Notes under the pieces: generated by a model | Seen by the model: the letters and a program-made list of their open reading frames with translations, nothing else | The model's database searches: none | What the model was told of the DNA's origin: nothing | Assembly (NCBI GenBank): GCA_963920635.1 | Contig: OY987298.1 | Location: forward strand, 85,755,454-85,819,453 | Source: Pseudeuparius sepicola | Lineage: Eukaryota; Arthropoda; Insecta; Coleoptera; Anthribidae | Direction: 5' to 3' | Length of the DNA: 64,000 nucleotides | Part shown: in pieces, positions 11,301-22,752 of the stretch | Layout of the letters: each line of letters begins with the position of its first letter | Position numbering within the stretch: position 1 is the stretch's first letter | Position numbers and translations under genes: made by a program

Positions 11301-12408
11301 ATAATTTTGGAGTATTTGCTGAATTCCGCTGTTTCTACGTCGATTCACTGTTTTCTCGTACTTTAGTTTTTATGTGAATTTCGATAGGAAATGTTCTTTT
11401 CGGGTCACTTTTCGTGTATTTCTCTTAAAATGGGTCTTTAGAACAGTGCGTGAACACAGTTTTCGCGAAATTGGATGGAAAGTTATTGAATCATTGATAA
11501 TTTCGGAGTATTTGCTGAATTCCGCTGGTTCCTCGTCGATTCTCTGTTTTCTCGAAACTTTAGTTTTTTTGTGAATTTCGATAGGAAATGTTCTTTTCGT
11601 GTTACTTTCTGTGTATTTCTCTTAACCTTAGTAGTTAGAACAGTGTGTGAAAACAGTTTTTGCGAAATTGGATGGGAAATTTTGGAATCAGGGATAATAT
11701 CGAAATAATGGCTTAATTCCGCTGGTTCTTCATCGATTCTCTGTTTTCTCGTAACTTTAGTTCCTATGTAAATTTCGATAGGAAATGTTCCTTTCGTGTA
11801 TTCCTCTTAACCTTAGTAGTTAGAACAGTGTGTGAACACAGTTTTTGCGAATTTGGATGGGAAATTGTGGAATCAGGGATAATTTCGAAGTAATTGCTGA
11901 ATTCCGCTGGTTCCTCGTCGATTCTCTGTTTTCTCGTAACTTTAGTTTTTATGTGAATTTCGATTGGAAATGTTCTTTTCGGGTTACTTTCCGAGTATTT
12001 CTCTTAACCTTAGTAGTTAGAACAGTGTGTGAAAACAGTTTTTGCGAAATTGGATGGGAAATTTTGGAATCAGGGATAATTACGGAGTATTTGCTGAATT
12101 GCGCTGGTTCTACGTCGATTCGCTGTTTTCTCGTAACTTTAGTTTTTATGTGAATTTCGATTCGAAATGTTCTTTCCGTGTTACTTTCTGGGTATTTCTC
12201 TTTAAATGAGTCCTTAGAACAGTGTGTGAACACAGCTTTCGCGAAATTGGTTGGGAAATTATGGAATCAGGGATAATTTCGAAGTAATTGCTGAATTCCA
12301 CTGGTTCCTCGTCTATTCTCTGTTTTCTCGTAACTTTAGTTTTTTTGTGAATTTCGATAGGAAATGTTCCTTTCGTGTTACTTTCTGTGCATTTATCTTT
12401 AAATGAGT

Positions 12409-12685
12409 CTAAAGTTACGAGAAAACAGAGAATCGACGAAGAACCAGCGGAATTCAGCAATTACCTCGAAATTATCCCTGATTCAATAATTTCCCATCCA
12501 ATTTCGCAAAAACTGTGTTCACACACTGTTCAACTACTAAGGTTAAGAGAAATACACGGAAATAACCCGAAAAGAATACTTCCTATCGAAATTCACATAA
12601 AAACTAAACAAAGAACGTAAGATTGTGTGTTTAGATGTGAAAACAAGAAAAAGTGAGAGCACTCAAAGTTAGAAAACAATCGGGG
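12409..12685 (-). repeat. Inverted cassette R8: one reversed monomer + linker
   Basis: Reversed block 12409-12608, linker 12609-12685 (variant c: gtgtttagatg, gtgagagcac). Preceded by a 1108-bp plus run. Marked by attacctcgaaatt and gttcaactacta. Same as R20 and R31. Confidence 0.95.
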
Positions 12686-13987
12686 AAAATTTTGGAGTAT
12701 TTGCTGAATTCCGCTGTTTCTACGTCGATTCACTGTTTTCTCGTAACTTTAGTTTTTATGTGAATTTCGATAGGAAATGTTCTTTTCGGGTCACTTTTCG
12801 TGTATTTCTCTTAAAATGGGTCTTTAGAACAGTGTGTGAACACAGTTTTCGCGAAATTGGATGGGAAGTTATTGAATCAGGGATAATTTCGGAGTATTTG
12901 CTGAATTCCGCTGGTTCCTCGTCGATTCACTGTTTTCTCGTATCTTTAGTTTTTATGTGAATTTCGATTGGAAATGTTCTTTTCGGGTTACTTTCCGAGT
13001 ATTTCTCTTAACCTTAGTAGTTAGAACATTGTGTGAATACAATTTTTGCGAAATTGGATGGAAAATTATGGAATCAGGGATAATTTCGGAGTATTTGCTG
13101 AATTCCGCTGGTTCTACGTCGATTGTCTGTTTTCTCGTAACTTTAGTTTTTATGTGATTTCGATAGGAAATGTTCTTTTCGGGTTACTTTCCGAGTATTT
13201 CTCCTAACCTTAGTAGTTAGAACACCGTGTGAATACAATTTCTGCGAAATCGGATGGAAAATTATGGAATCAGGGATAATTTCGAAATAATGGCTTAATT
13301 CCGCTAGTTCTTCATCGATTCTCTGTTTTCTCGTAACTTTAGTTTGTATGTGAATTTCGATAGGAAATGTTCTTTTCGGGTTACTTTCCGTGTATTTCTC
13401 TTAACCTTAGTAGTAGAACAGTGTGTGAACACGGTTTTTGCGAAATTGGATGGGATATTATTGAATCAGGCATAATTTCGGAGTATTGGCTGAATTCCGC
13501 CGGTTCTACGACATTTCTGTTTTCTCGCAACTTTAGTATTATTGTGAATTTCGATAGGAAATATTCTTTTCGTGTTGCTTTAGGTGTATTTCTCTTAAAA
13601 TGAGTTCTTAGAACAGTGTGTCAAAACAGTTTTTGCGAAATTGGATGGGAAATTATCGAATCACAGATAATTTCGGAGTATTTGCTGAATTCCGCTGGTT
13701 ATACGTCGATTCACTGTTTTCTCGTAACTTTAGTTCCTATGTGAATTTCGATAGGAAATGTTCCTTTCGTGTATTTCTCTTAACCTTAGTAGTTAGAACA
13801 GTGTGTGAACACAGATTTTGCGAAATTGGATGGGAAATTGTGGAATCAGGGATAATTTCGAAGTAATTGCTGAATTCCGCTCGTTCCTCGTCTATTCTCT
13901 GTTTTCTCGTAACTTTAGTTTTTTTGTGAATTTCGATAGGAAATGTTCTTTTCGTGTTACTTTCTGTGTATTTCTCTTTAAATGAGT

Positions 13988-14458
13988 CTAAAGTTACGAG
14001 AAAACAGAGAATCGACGAAGAACCAGCGGAATTCAGCAATTACTTTGTAATTATCCCTTATTAAATAATTTCCCACCCAATTTCGCATAAACTGTCACAT
14101 ATTGTTCTAACTACTAAGGTTAAGAGAAATACACGGAAAGTATCCCGGAAAGAACATTTCCTATCGAAATTCACTTAAAAACTAAAGTTACGAGAAAACA
14201 GAGAATCGACGAGGAACCAGCGGAATTCAGCAATTACTTCGAAATTATCCCTGATTCAATAATTTCCCATCCAATTTCGCAAAAACTTTGTTCACACACT
14301 GTTCTACTACTAAGGTTAAGAGAAATACACGGAAATAACCCGAAAAGAATACTTCCTATCGAAATTCACATAAAAAGTAAGCAAAGAACGTAAGATTGTG
14401 AGTGTAGATGTGAAAACAAGAAAAAGTGATAGCACTCAAAGTTAGAAAACAATCGGGG
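13988..14458 (-). repeat. Inverted cassette R9: two reversed monomers + linker
   Basis: Reversed block 13988-14381, linker 14382-14458 (variant a). Preceded by a 1302-bp plus run. U2 counterpart of R3 (shift 9150). Confidence 0.95.
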
Positions 14459-14853
14459 ATAATTTTGGAGTATTTGCTGAATTCCGCTGGTTCTACGTAG
14501 ATTCTCTGTTTTCTCGTAACTTTAGTTTTCGATTGGAAATGTTTAATTCGAATTACATTCCGTGTATTTCTTTTAAAATTAGTACTTAGAACAGTGTGTG
14601 AAAACAGTTTTTGCGAAATTGGATGGCAAATTATCGAATCACGGATAGTTTCGGAGTATTTGCTGAATTCCGCTGGTTCTACGTCGAATCTGTTTTCTCG
14701 TAACTTTAGTTTTTATGTGAATTTCGATAGGAAATGTTCTTTTCGGGTTACTTTCCGAGTATTTCTCTTAAGCTGAATTGCGCCGGTTCTACGACAATTC
14801 TGTTTTCTCGTAACTTTAGTTTTTATGTGAATTTCGATTGGAAATGTTTTGTG

Positions 14854-14894
14854 AATACACAGAAAGTAACAAGAAATGTTACTTTCTGTGTATT
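14854..14894. repeat. Fold-back hairpin, copy 4 (U2)
   Basis: Copy of the 5704 hairpin at +9150, before R10. Confidence 0.92.
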
Positions 14895-15097
14895 TCTCTT
14901 AAAATGAGTCCTAACAACAGCGTGTGAAAGCAGTTTATGCGAAATTGGATGGTAAATTAAGGAATCAGGGATAATTTCGAAGTAATTGCTGAATTCCGCT
15001 GGTTCCTCGTCTATTCTCTGTTTTCTCGTAACTTCAGTTTTTTTGTGAATTTCGATAGGAAATGTTCTTTTCGTGTTACTTTCTTCTTTAAATGAGT

Positions 15098-15568
15098 CTA
15101 AAGTTACGAGAAAACAGAGAATCGACGAAGAACCAGCGGAATTCAGTAATTACTTTGAAATTATCCCTGATTAAATAATTTCCTATCCAATTTCGCATAA
15201 ACTGTCACATATTGTTCTAACTACTAAGGTTAAAAGAAATACAGGGAAAGTAACCCGAAAAGAACATTTCCTATCGAAATTCACATAAAAACTAAAGTTA
15301 CGAGAAAACAGAGAATCGACGAGGAACCAGCGGAATTCAGCAATTACTTCGAAATTATCCCTGATTCAATAATTTCCCATCCAATTTCGAAAAAACTGTG
15401 TTCACACACTGTTCTACTACTAAGGTTAAGAGAAATACACGGAAATAACCCGAAAAGAATACTTCCTATGGAAATTCACATAAAAACTAAACAAAGAACG
15501 TAAGATTGTGAGTGTAGATGTGAAAACAAGAAAAAGTGATAGCACTCAAAGTTAGAAAACAATCGGGG
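15098..15568 (-). repeat. Inverted cassette R10: two reversed monomers + linker
   Basis: Reversed block 15098-15491, linker 15492-15568 (variant a). Preceded by a 639-bp plus run that holds the truncated monomer and the hairpin 14854-14894. Its second monomer ends cctatggaaattc. Same family as R1, but with gattcaataattt where R1 has gattcgataattt. Confidence 0.95.
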
Positions 15569-16295
15569 AAAATTTTGGAGTATTTGCTGAATTCCGCTGT
15601 TTCTACGTCGATTCACTGTTTTCTCGTAACTTTAGTTTTTATGTGAATTTCGATAGGAAATGTTCTTTTCGGGTCACTTTTCGTGTATTTCTCTTAAAAT
15701 GGGTCTTTAGAACAGTGCGTGAACACAGTTTTCGCGAAATTGGATGGGAAGTTATTGAATCAGGGATAATTTCCGGGTATTTGCTGAATTCCGCTGGATC
15801 TACGTCGATTCACTGTTTTCTCGTATCTTTAGTTTTTATGTGAATTTCGATTGGAAATGTTCTTTTCGGGTTACTTTCCGAGTATTTCTCTTAACCTTAG
15901 TAGTTAGAACAGTGTGTGAAAACAGTTTTTGCGAAATTGGATGGGAAATTTTGGAATCAGGGATAATTACGGAGTATTTGCTGAATTGCGCTGGTTCTAC
16001 GTCGATTCGCTGTTTTCTCGTAACTTTAGTTTTTATGTGAATTTCGATTCGAAATGTTCTTTCCGTGTTACTTTCTGGGTATTTCTCTTTAAATGAGTCC
16101 TTAGAACAGTGTGTGAACACAGCTTTCGCGAAATTGGATGGGAAATTATGGAATCAGGGATAATTTCGAAGTAATTGCTGAATTCCGCTGGTTCCTCGTC
16201 TATTCTCTGTTTTCTCGTAACTTTAGTTTTTTTGTGAATTTCGATAGGAAATGTTCCTTTCGTGTTACTTTCTGTGCATTTATCTTTAAATGAGT

Positions 16296-16572
16296 CTAAA
16301 GTTACGAGAAAACAGAGAATCGACGAAGAACCAGCGGAATTCAGCAATTACTTCGAAATTATCCCTGATTCAATAATTTCCCATCCAATTTCGCAAAAAC
16401 TGTGTTCACACACTGTTCTACTACTAAGGTTAAGAGAAATACACGGAAATAACCCGAAAAGAATACTTCCTATCGAAATTCACATAAAAACTAAGCAAAG
16501 AACGTAAGATTGTGAGTGTAGATGTGAAAACAAGAAAAAGTGATAGCACTCAAAGTTAGAAAACAATCGGGG
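16296..16572 (-). repeat. Inverted cassette R11: one reversed monomer + linker
   Basis: Reversed block 16296-16495, linker 16496-16572 (variant a). Preceded by a 727-bp plus run. The standard single-monomer cassette: its 200-bp reversed arm faces the plus arm ending at 16226 across a 69-bp spacer (16227-16295). Same as R23, R34, R43 and R45. Confidence 0.95.
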
Positions 16573-16843
16573 AAAATTTTGGAGTATTTGCTGAATTCCG
16601 CTGTTTCTACGTCGATTCACTGTTTTCTCGTAACTTTAGTTTTTATGTGAATTTCGATATGAAATGTTCTTTTCGGGTCACTTTTCGTGTATTTCTCTTA
16701 AAATGGGTCTTTAGAACAGTGCGTGAACACAGTTTTCGCGAAATTGGATGGGAAGTTATTGAATCAGGGATAATTTCCGGGTATTTGCTGAATTCCGCTG
16801 GATCTACGTCGATTCACTGTTTTCTCGTATCTTTAGTTTTTAT

Positions 16844-17040
16844 GTGAATTTCGATTGGAAATGTTCTTTTCGGGTTACTTTCCGAGTATTTCTCTTAACC
16901 TTAGTAGTTAGAACAGTGTGTGAAAACAGTTTTTGCGAAATTGGATGGGAAATTTTGGAATCAGGGATAATTTCGGAGTATTTGCTGAATTGCGCTGGTT
17001 CTACGTCGATTCACTGTTTTCTCGTAACTTTAGTTTTTAT
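16844..17040 (+). repeat. Representative 197-bp monomer (phase reference)
   Basis: This copy is used to define phase: base 1 is the g of gtgaatttcg and the copy ends in tttttat. Hand count gives 46 A, 80 T, 45 G and 26 C (36% GC) with 8 CpG. The plus strand is keto-rich (125 of 197 are G or T). Landmarks in order are gtgaatttcgattggaaatg (1-20), a variable part ttcttttcgggttac (21-35), cttaaccttagtagttagaa (51-70), cagtgtgtga (71-80), gcgaaattggatggg (92-106), aatcagggataatttcgg (116-133), gctgaattgcgctggttc (141-158) and ctgttttctcgtaactttag (171-190). Most other monomers carry gaattccgc instead of gaattgcgc and so have one EcoRI site each. 197 is not a multiple of three, so open frames cannot continue in register from one monomer to the next. 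Confidence 0.95.
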
Positions 17041-17696
17041 GTGAATTTCGATTCGAAATGTTCTTTCCGTGTTATTACTTTCTATGTATTTCTCTTTAAA
17101 TGAGTCCTTAGAACAGTGTGTGAACACAGCTTTCGCGAAATTGGATGGGAAATTATGGAATCAGGGATAATTTCGAAGTAATTGCTGAATTCCGCTGGTT
17201 CCTCGTCTATTCTCTGTTTTCTCGTATCTTTAGTTTTTATGTGAATTTCGATTGGAAATGTTCTTTTCGGGTTACTTTCCGAGTATTTCTCTTAACCTTA
17301 GTAGTTAGAACAGTGTGTGAAAACAGTTTTTGCGAAATTGGATGGGAAATTTTGGAATCAGGGATAATTACGGAGTATTTGCTGAATTGCGCTGGTTCTA
17401 CGTCGATTCGCTGTTTTCTCGTAACTTTAGTTTTTATGTGAATTTCGATTCGAAATGTTCTTTCCGTGTTACTTTCTGGGTATTTCTCTTTAAATGAGTC
17501 CTTAGAACAGTGTGTGAACACAGCTTTCGCGAAATTGGATGGGAAATTATGGAATCAGGGATAATTTCGAAGTAATTGCTGAATTCCGCTGGTTCCTCGT
17601 CTATTCTCTGTTTTCTCGTAACTTTAGTTTTTTTGTGAATTTCGATAGGAAATGTTCCTTTCGTGTTACTTTCTGTGCATTTATCTTTAAATGAGT

Positions 17697-17973
17697 CTAA
17701 AGTTACGAGAAAACAGAGAATCGACGAAGAACCAGCGGAATTCAGCAATTACTTCGAAATTATCCCTGATTCAATAATTTCCCATCCAATTTCGCAAAAA
17801 CTGTGTTCACACACTGTTCTACTACTAAGGTTAAGAGAAATACACGGAAATAACCCGAAAAGAATACTTCCTATCGAAATTCACATAAAAACTAAGCAAA
17901 GAACGTAAGATTGTGAGTGTAGATGTGAAAACAAGAAAAAGTGATAGCACTCAAAGTTAGAAAACAATCGGGG
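17697..17973 (-). repeat. Inverted cassette R12: one reversed monomer + linker
   Basis: Reversed block 17697-17896, linker 17897-17973 (variant a). Preceded by a 1124-bp plus run containing a monomer with a 3-bp insertion (gttattactttc). Followed by ggagtatatgctg instead of ggagtatttgctg. Same as R24 and R35. Confidence 0.95.
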
Positions 17974-19291
17974 ATAATTTTGGAGTATATGCTGAATTCC
18001 GCTGTTTCTACGTCGATTCACTGTTTTCTCGTACTTTAGTTTTTATGTGAATTTCGATAGGAAATGTTCTTTTCGGGTCACTTTTCGTGTATTTCTCTTA
18101 AAATGGGTCTTTAGAACAGTGCGTGAACACAGTTTTCGCGAAATTGGATGGAAAGTTATTGAATCATTGATAATTTCGGAGTATTTGCTGAATTCCGCTG
18201 GTTCCTCGTCGATTCTCTGTTTTCTCGAAACTTTAGTTTTTTTGTGAATTTCGATAGGAAATGTTCTTTTCGGGTTACTTTCCGAGTATTTCTCTTAACC
18301 TTAGTAGTTAGAACAGTGTGTGAAAACAGTTTTTGCGAAATTGGATGGGAAATTTTGGAATCAGGGATAATTTCGGAGTATTTGCTGAATTGCGCTGGTT
18401 CTACGTCGATTCACTGTTTTCTCGTAACTTTAGTTTTTATGTGAATTTCGATTCGAAATGTTCTTTCCGTGTTATTACTTTCTATGTATTTCTCTTTAAA
18501 TGAGTCCTTAGAACAGTGTGTGAACACAGCTTTCGCGAAATTGGATGGGAAATTATGGAATCAGGGATAATTTCGAAGTAATTGCTGAATTCCGCTGGTT
18601 CCTCGTCTATTCTCTGTTTTCTCGTAACTTTAGTTTTTTTGTGAATTTCGATAGGAAATGTTCTTTTCGTGTTACTTTCCGAGTATTTCTCTTAACCTTA
18701 GTAGTTCGAACACTGTGTGAATACAATTTTTGCGAAATTGGATGGAAAATTATTGAATCAGGGATAATTTCGGAGTATTGCTGAATTCCGCTGGTTCCTC
18801 GTCGATTCTCTGTTTTCTCGAAACTATAGTTTTTTTGTGAATTTCGATAGGAAATGTTCTTTTCGTATTACATTCCGTGTATTTCTCTTAAAATGAGTCC
18901 TTAGAACAGCGTGTGAAAACAGTTTTTGCGAAATTGGATGAGAAATTATGGAATGAGGGATAATTTCGGAGTATTTGCTGAATTCCCCTGGTTCTACGTC
19001 GATTGTCTGTTTTCTCGTAACTTTAGTTTTTATGTGATTTCGATAGCAAATGTCCTTTTCGGGTTACTTTCCGAGTATTTCTCTTAACCTTAGTAGTTAG
19101 AACACTGTGTGAATACAATTTTTGCGAAATTGGATGGAAAATTATTGAATCAGGGATAATTTCGAAGTAATTGCTGAATTCCGCTGGTTCCTCGTCTATT
19201 CTCTGTTTTCTCGTAACTTTAGTTTTTTTGTGAATTTCGATAGGAAATGTTCCTTTCGTGTTACTTTCTGTGCATTTATCTTTAAATGAGT

Positions 19292-19566
19292 CTAAAGTTA
19301 CGAGAAAACAGAATCGACGAAGAACCAGCGGAATTCAGCAATTACTTCGAAATTATCCCTGATTCAATAATTTCCCATCCAATTTCGCAAAAACTGTGTT
19401 CACACACTGCTCTACTACTAAGGTTAAGAGAAATACACGGAAATAACCCGAAAAGAATACTTCCTATCGAAATTCACATAAAAACTAAGCAAAGAACGTA
19501 AGATTGTGAGTGTAGATGTGAAAACAAGAAAAAGTGATAGCACTCAAAGTTAGAAAACAATCGGGG
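19292..19566 (-). repeat. Inverted cassette R13: one reversed monomer + linker
   Basis: Reversed block 19292-19489 (198 bp, the 2-base-short form as in R7), linker 19490-19566 (variant a). Preceded by a 1318-bp plus run. Private c at 19410. Same as R25 and R36. Confidence 0.95.
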
Positions 19567-20468
19567 ATAATTTTGGAGTATTTGCTGAATTCCGCTGTTT
19601 CTACGTCGATTCACTGTTTTCTCGTACTTTAGTTTTTATGTGAATTTCGATAGGAAATGTTCTTTTCGGGTCACTTTTCGTGTATTTCTCTTAAAATGGG
19701 TCTTTAGAACAGTGCGTGAACACAGTTTTCGCGAAATTGGATGGAAAGTTATTGAATCATTGATAATTTCGGAGTATTTGCTGAATTCCGCTGGTTCCTC
19801 GTCGATTCTCTGTTTTCTCGAAACTTTAGTTTTTTTGTGAATTTCGATAGGAAATGTTCCTTTCGTGTATTCCTCTTAACCTTAGTAGTTAGAACAGTGT
19901 GTGAACACAGTTTTTGCGAATTTGGATGGGAAATTGTGGAATCAGGGATAATTTCGAAGTAATTGCTGAATTCCGCTGGTTCCTCGTCGATTCTCTGTTT
20001 TCTCGTAACTGTAGTTTTTATGTGAATTTCGATTGGAAATGTTCTTTTCGGGTTACTTTCCGAGTATTTCTCTTAACCTTAGTAGTTAGAACAGTGTGTG
20101 AAAACAGTTTTTGCGAAATTGGATGGGAAATTTTGGAATCAGGGATAATTACGGAGTATTTGCTGAATTGCGCTGGTTCTACGTCGATTCGCTGTTTTCT
20201 CGTAACTTTAGTTTTTATGTGAATTTCGATAGGAAATGTTCTTTTCGGGTCACTTTTCGTGTATTTCTCTTAAATTGGGTCTTTAGAACAGTGTGTGAAC
20301 ACAGTTTTCGCGAAATTGGATGGGAAGTTATTGAATCAGGGATAATTTCGGAGTATTTGCTGAATTCCGCTGGTTCCTCGTCGATTCTCTGTTTTCTCGT
20401 AACTTCAGTTTTTTTGTGAATTTCGATAGGAAATGTTCTTTTCGTGTTTCTTTCTTCTTTAAATGAGT

Positions 20469-20745
20469 CTAAAGTTACGAGAAAACAGAGAATCGACGAA
20501 GAACCAGCGGAATTCAGCAATTACTTCGAAATTATCCCTGATTCAATAATTTCCCATCCAATTTCGCAAAAACTTTGTTCACACACTGTTCTACTACTAA
20601 GGTTAAGAGAAATACACGGAAATAACCCGAAAAGAATACTTCCTATCGAAATTCACATAAAAACTAAGCAAAGAACGTAAGATTGTGAGTGTAGATGTGA
20701 AAACAAGAAAAAGTGATAGCACTCAAAGTTAGAAAACAATCGGGG
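20469..20745 (-). repeat. Inverted cassette R14: one reversed monomer + linker
   Basis: Reversed block 20469-20668, linker 20669-20745 (variant a). Preceded by a 902-bp plus run ending gtgtttctttcttcttt. Marked by aaaactttgttcac. Same as R26, R28, R37 and R39. Confidence 0.95.
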
Positions 20746-21472
20746 AAAATTTTGGAGTATTTGCTGAATTCCGCTGTTTCTACGACGATTCACTGTTTTC
20801 TCGTAACTTTAGTTTTTATGTGAATTTCGATAGGAAATGTTCTTTTCGGGTCACTTTTCGTGTATTTCTCTTAAAATGGGTCTTTAGAACAGTGCGTGAA
20901 CACAGTTTTCGCGAAATTGGATGGGAAGTTATTGAATCAGGGATAATTTCCGGGTATTTGCTGAATTCCGCTGGATCTACGTCGATTCACTGTTTTCTCG
21001 TATCTTTAGTTTTTATGTGAATTTCGATTGGAAATGTTCTTTTCGGGTTACTTTCCGAGTATTTCTCTTAACCTTAGTAGTTAGAACAGTGTGTGAAAAC
21101 AGTTTTTGCGAAATTGGATGGGAAATTTTGGAATCAGGGATAATTACGGAGTATTTGCTGAATTGCGCTGGTTCTACGTCGATTCGCTGTTTTCTCGTAA
21201 CTTTAGTTTTTATGTGAATTTCGATTCGAAATGTTCTTTCCGTGTTACTTTCTGGGTATTTCTCTTTAAATGAGTCCTTAGAACAGTGTGTGAACACAGC
21301 TTTCGCGAAATTGGATGGGAAATTATGGAATCAGGGATAATTTCGAAGTAATTGCTGAATTCCGCTGGTTCCTCGTCTATTCTCTGTTTTCTCGTAACTT
21401 TAGTTTTTTTGTGAATTTCGATAGGAAATGTTCCTTTCGTGTTACTTTCTGTGCATTTATCTTTAAATGAGT

Positions 21473-21749
21473 CTAAAGTTACGAGAAAACAGAGAATCGA
21501 CGAAGAACCAGCGGAATTCAGCAATTACTTCGAAATTATCCCTGATTCAATAATTTCCCATCCAATTTCGCAAAAACTGTGTTCACACACTGTTCTACTA
21601 CTAAGGTTAAGAGAAATACACGGAAATAACCCGAAAAGAATACTTCCTATCGAAATTCACATAAAAACTAAGCAAAGAACGTAAGATTGTGTGTTTAGAT
21701 GTGAAAACAAGAAAAAGTGAGAGCACTCAAAGTTAGAAAACAATCGGGG
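21473..21749 (-). repeat. Inverted cassette R15: one reversed monomer + linker
   Basis: Reversed block 21473-21672, linker 21673-21749 (variant c). Preceded by a 727-bp plus run. Its U3 counterpart R27 carries linker variant a instead, which marks the exchange point near 38020. Confidence 0.95.
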
Positions 21750-22475
21750 AAAATTTTGGAGTATTTGCTGAATTCCGCTGTTTCTACGTCGATTCACTGT
21801 TTTCTCGTAACTTTAGTTTTTATGTGAATTTCGATAGGAAATGTTCTTTTCGGGTCACTTTTCGTGTATTTCTCTTAAAATGGGTCTTTAGAACAGTGTG
21901 TGAACACAGTTTTCGCGAAATTGGATGGGAAGTTATTGAATCAGGGATAATTTCGGAGTATTTGCTGAATTCCGCTGGTTCCTCGTCGATTCACTGTTTT
22001 CTCGTATCTTTAGTTTTTATGTGAATTTCGATTGGAAATGTTCTTTTCGGGTTACTTTCCGAGTATTTCTCTTAACCTTAGTAGTTAAACAGTGTGTAAA
22101 AACAGTTTTTGCGAAATTGGATGGGAAATTTTGGAATCAGGGATAATTTCGGAGTATTTGCTGAATTGCGCTGGTTCTACGTCGATTCACTGTTTTCTCG
22201 TAACTTTAGTTTTTATGTGAATTTCGATTCGAAATGTTCTTTCCGTGTTACTTTCTGGGTATTTCTCTTTAAATGAGTCCTTAGAACAGTGTGTGAACAC
22301 AGCTTTCGCGAAATTGGATGGGAAATTATGGAATCAGGGATAATTTCGAAGTAATTGCTGAATTCCGCTGGTTCCTCGTCTATTCTCTGTTTTCTCGTAA
22401 CTTTAGTTTTTTTGTGAATTTCGATAGGAAATGTTCCTTTCGTGTTACTTTCTGTGCATTTATCTTTAAATGAGT

Positions 22476-22752
22476 CTCAAGTTACGAGAAAACAGAGAAT
22501 CGACGAAGAACCAGCGGAATTCAGCAATTACTTCGAAATTATCCCTGATTCAATAATTTCCCATCCAATTTCGCAAAAACTGTGTTCACACACTGTTCTA
22601 CTACTAAGGTTAAGAGAAATACACGGAAATAACCCGAAAAGAATACTTCCTATCGAAATTCACATAAAAACTAAACAAAGAACGTAAGATTGTGAGTTTA
22701 GATGTGAAAACAAGAAAAAGTGAGAGCACTCAAAGTTAGAAAACAATCGGGG
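22476..22752 (-). repeat. Inverted cassette R16: one reversed monomer + linker
   Basis: Reversed block 22476-22675, linker 22676-22752 (variant b). Preceded by a 726-bp plus run. The junction reads gagtctcaagtt (c for a). Donor of the right half of R4. Confidence 0.95.

Noticed and set aside
16844..16870. CENP-B-box-like motif in tttcgattggaaatgttc
   Set aside because: The TTCG and TGGAAA parts resemble the box, but the required CGGG does not follow at the right spacing. One extra base is present, and the nearest cggg is about 10 bases further on. Not a match.
16995..17016. Pol III B-box or tRNA-derived SINE in ggttctacgtcgattc
   Set aside because: It resembles GGTTCGATTC only if six bases are removed. 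No A box at a suitable distance, no tRNA cloverleaf and no poly-A or target-site duplication was seen.
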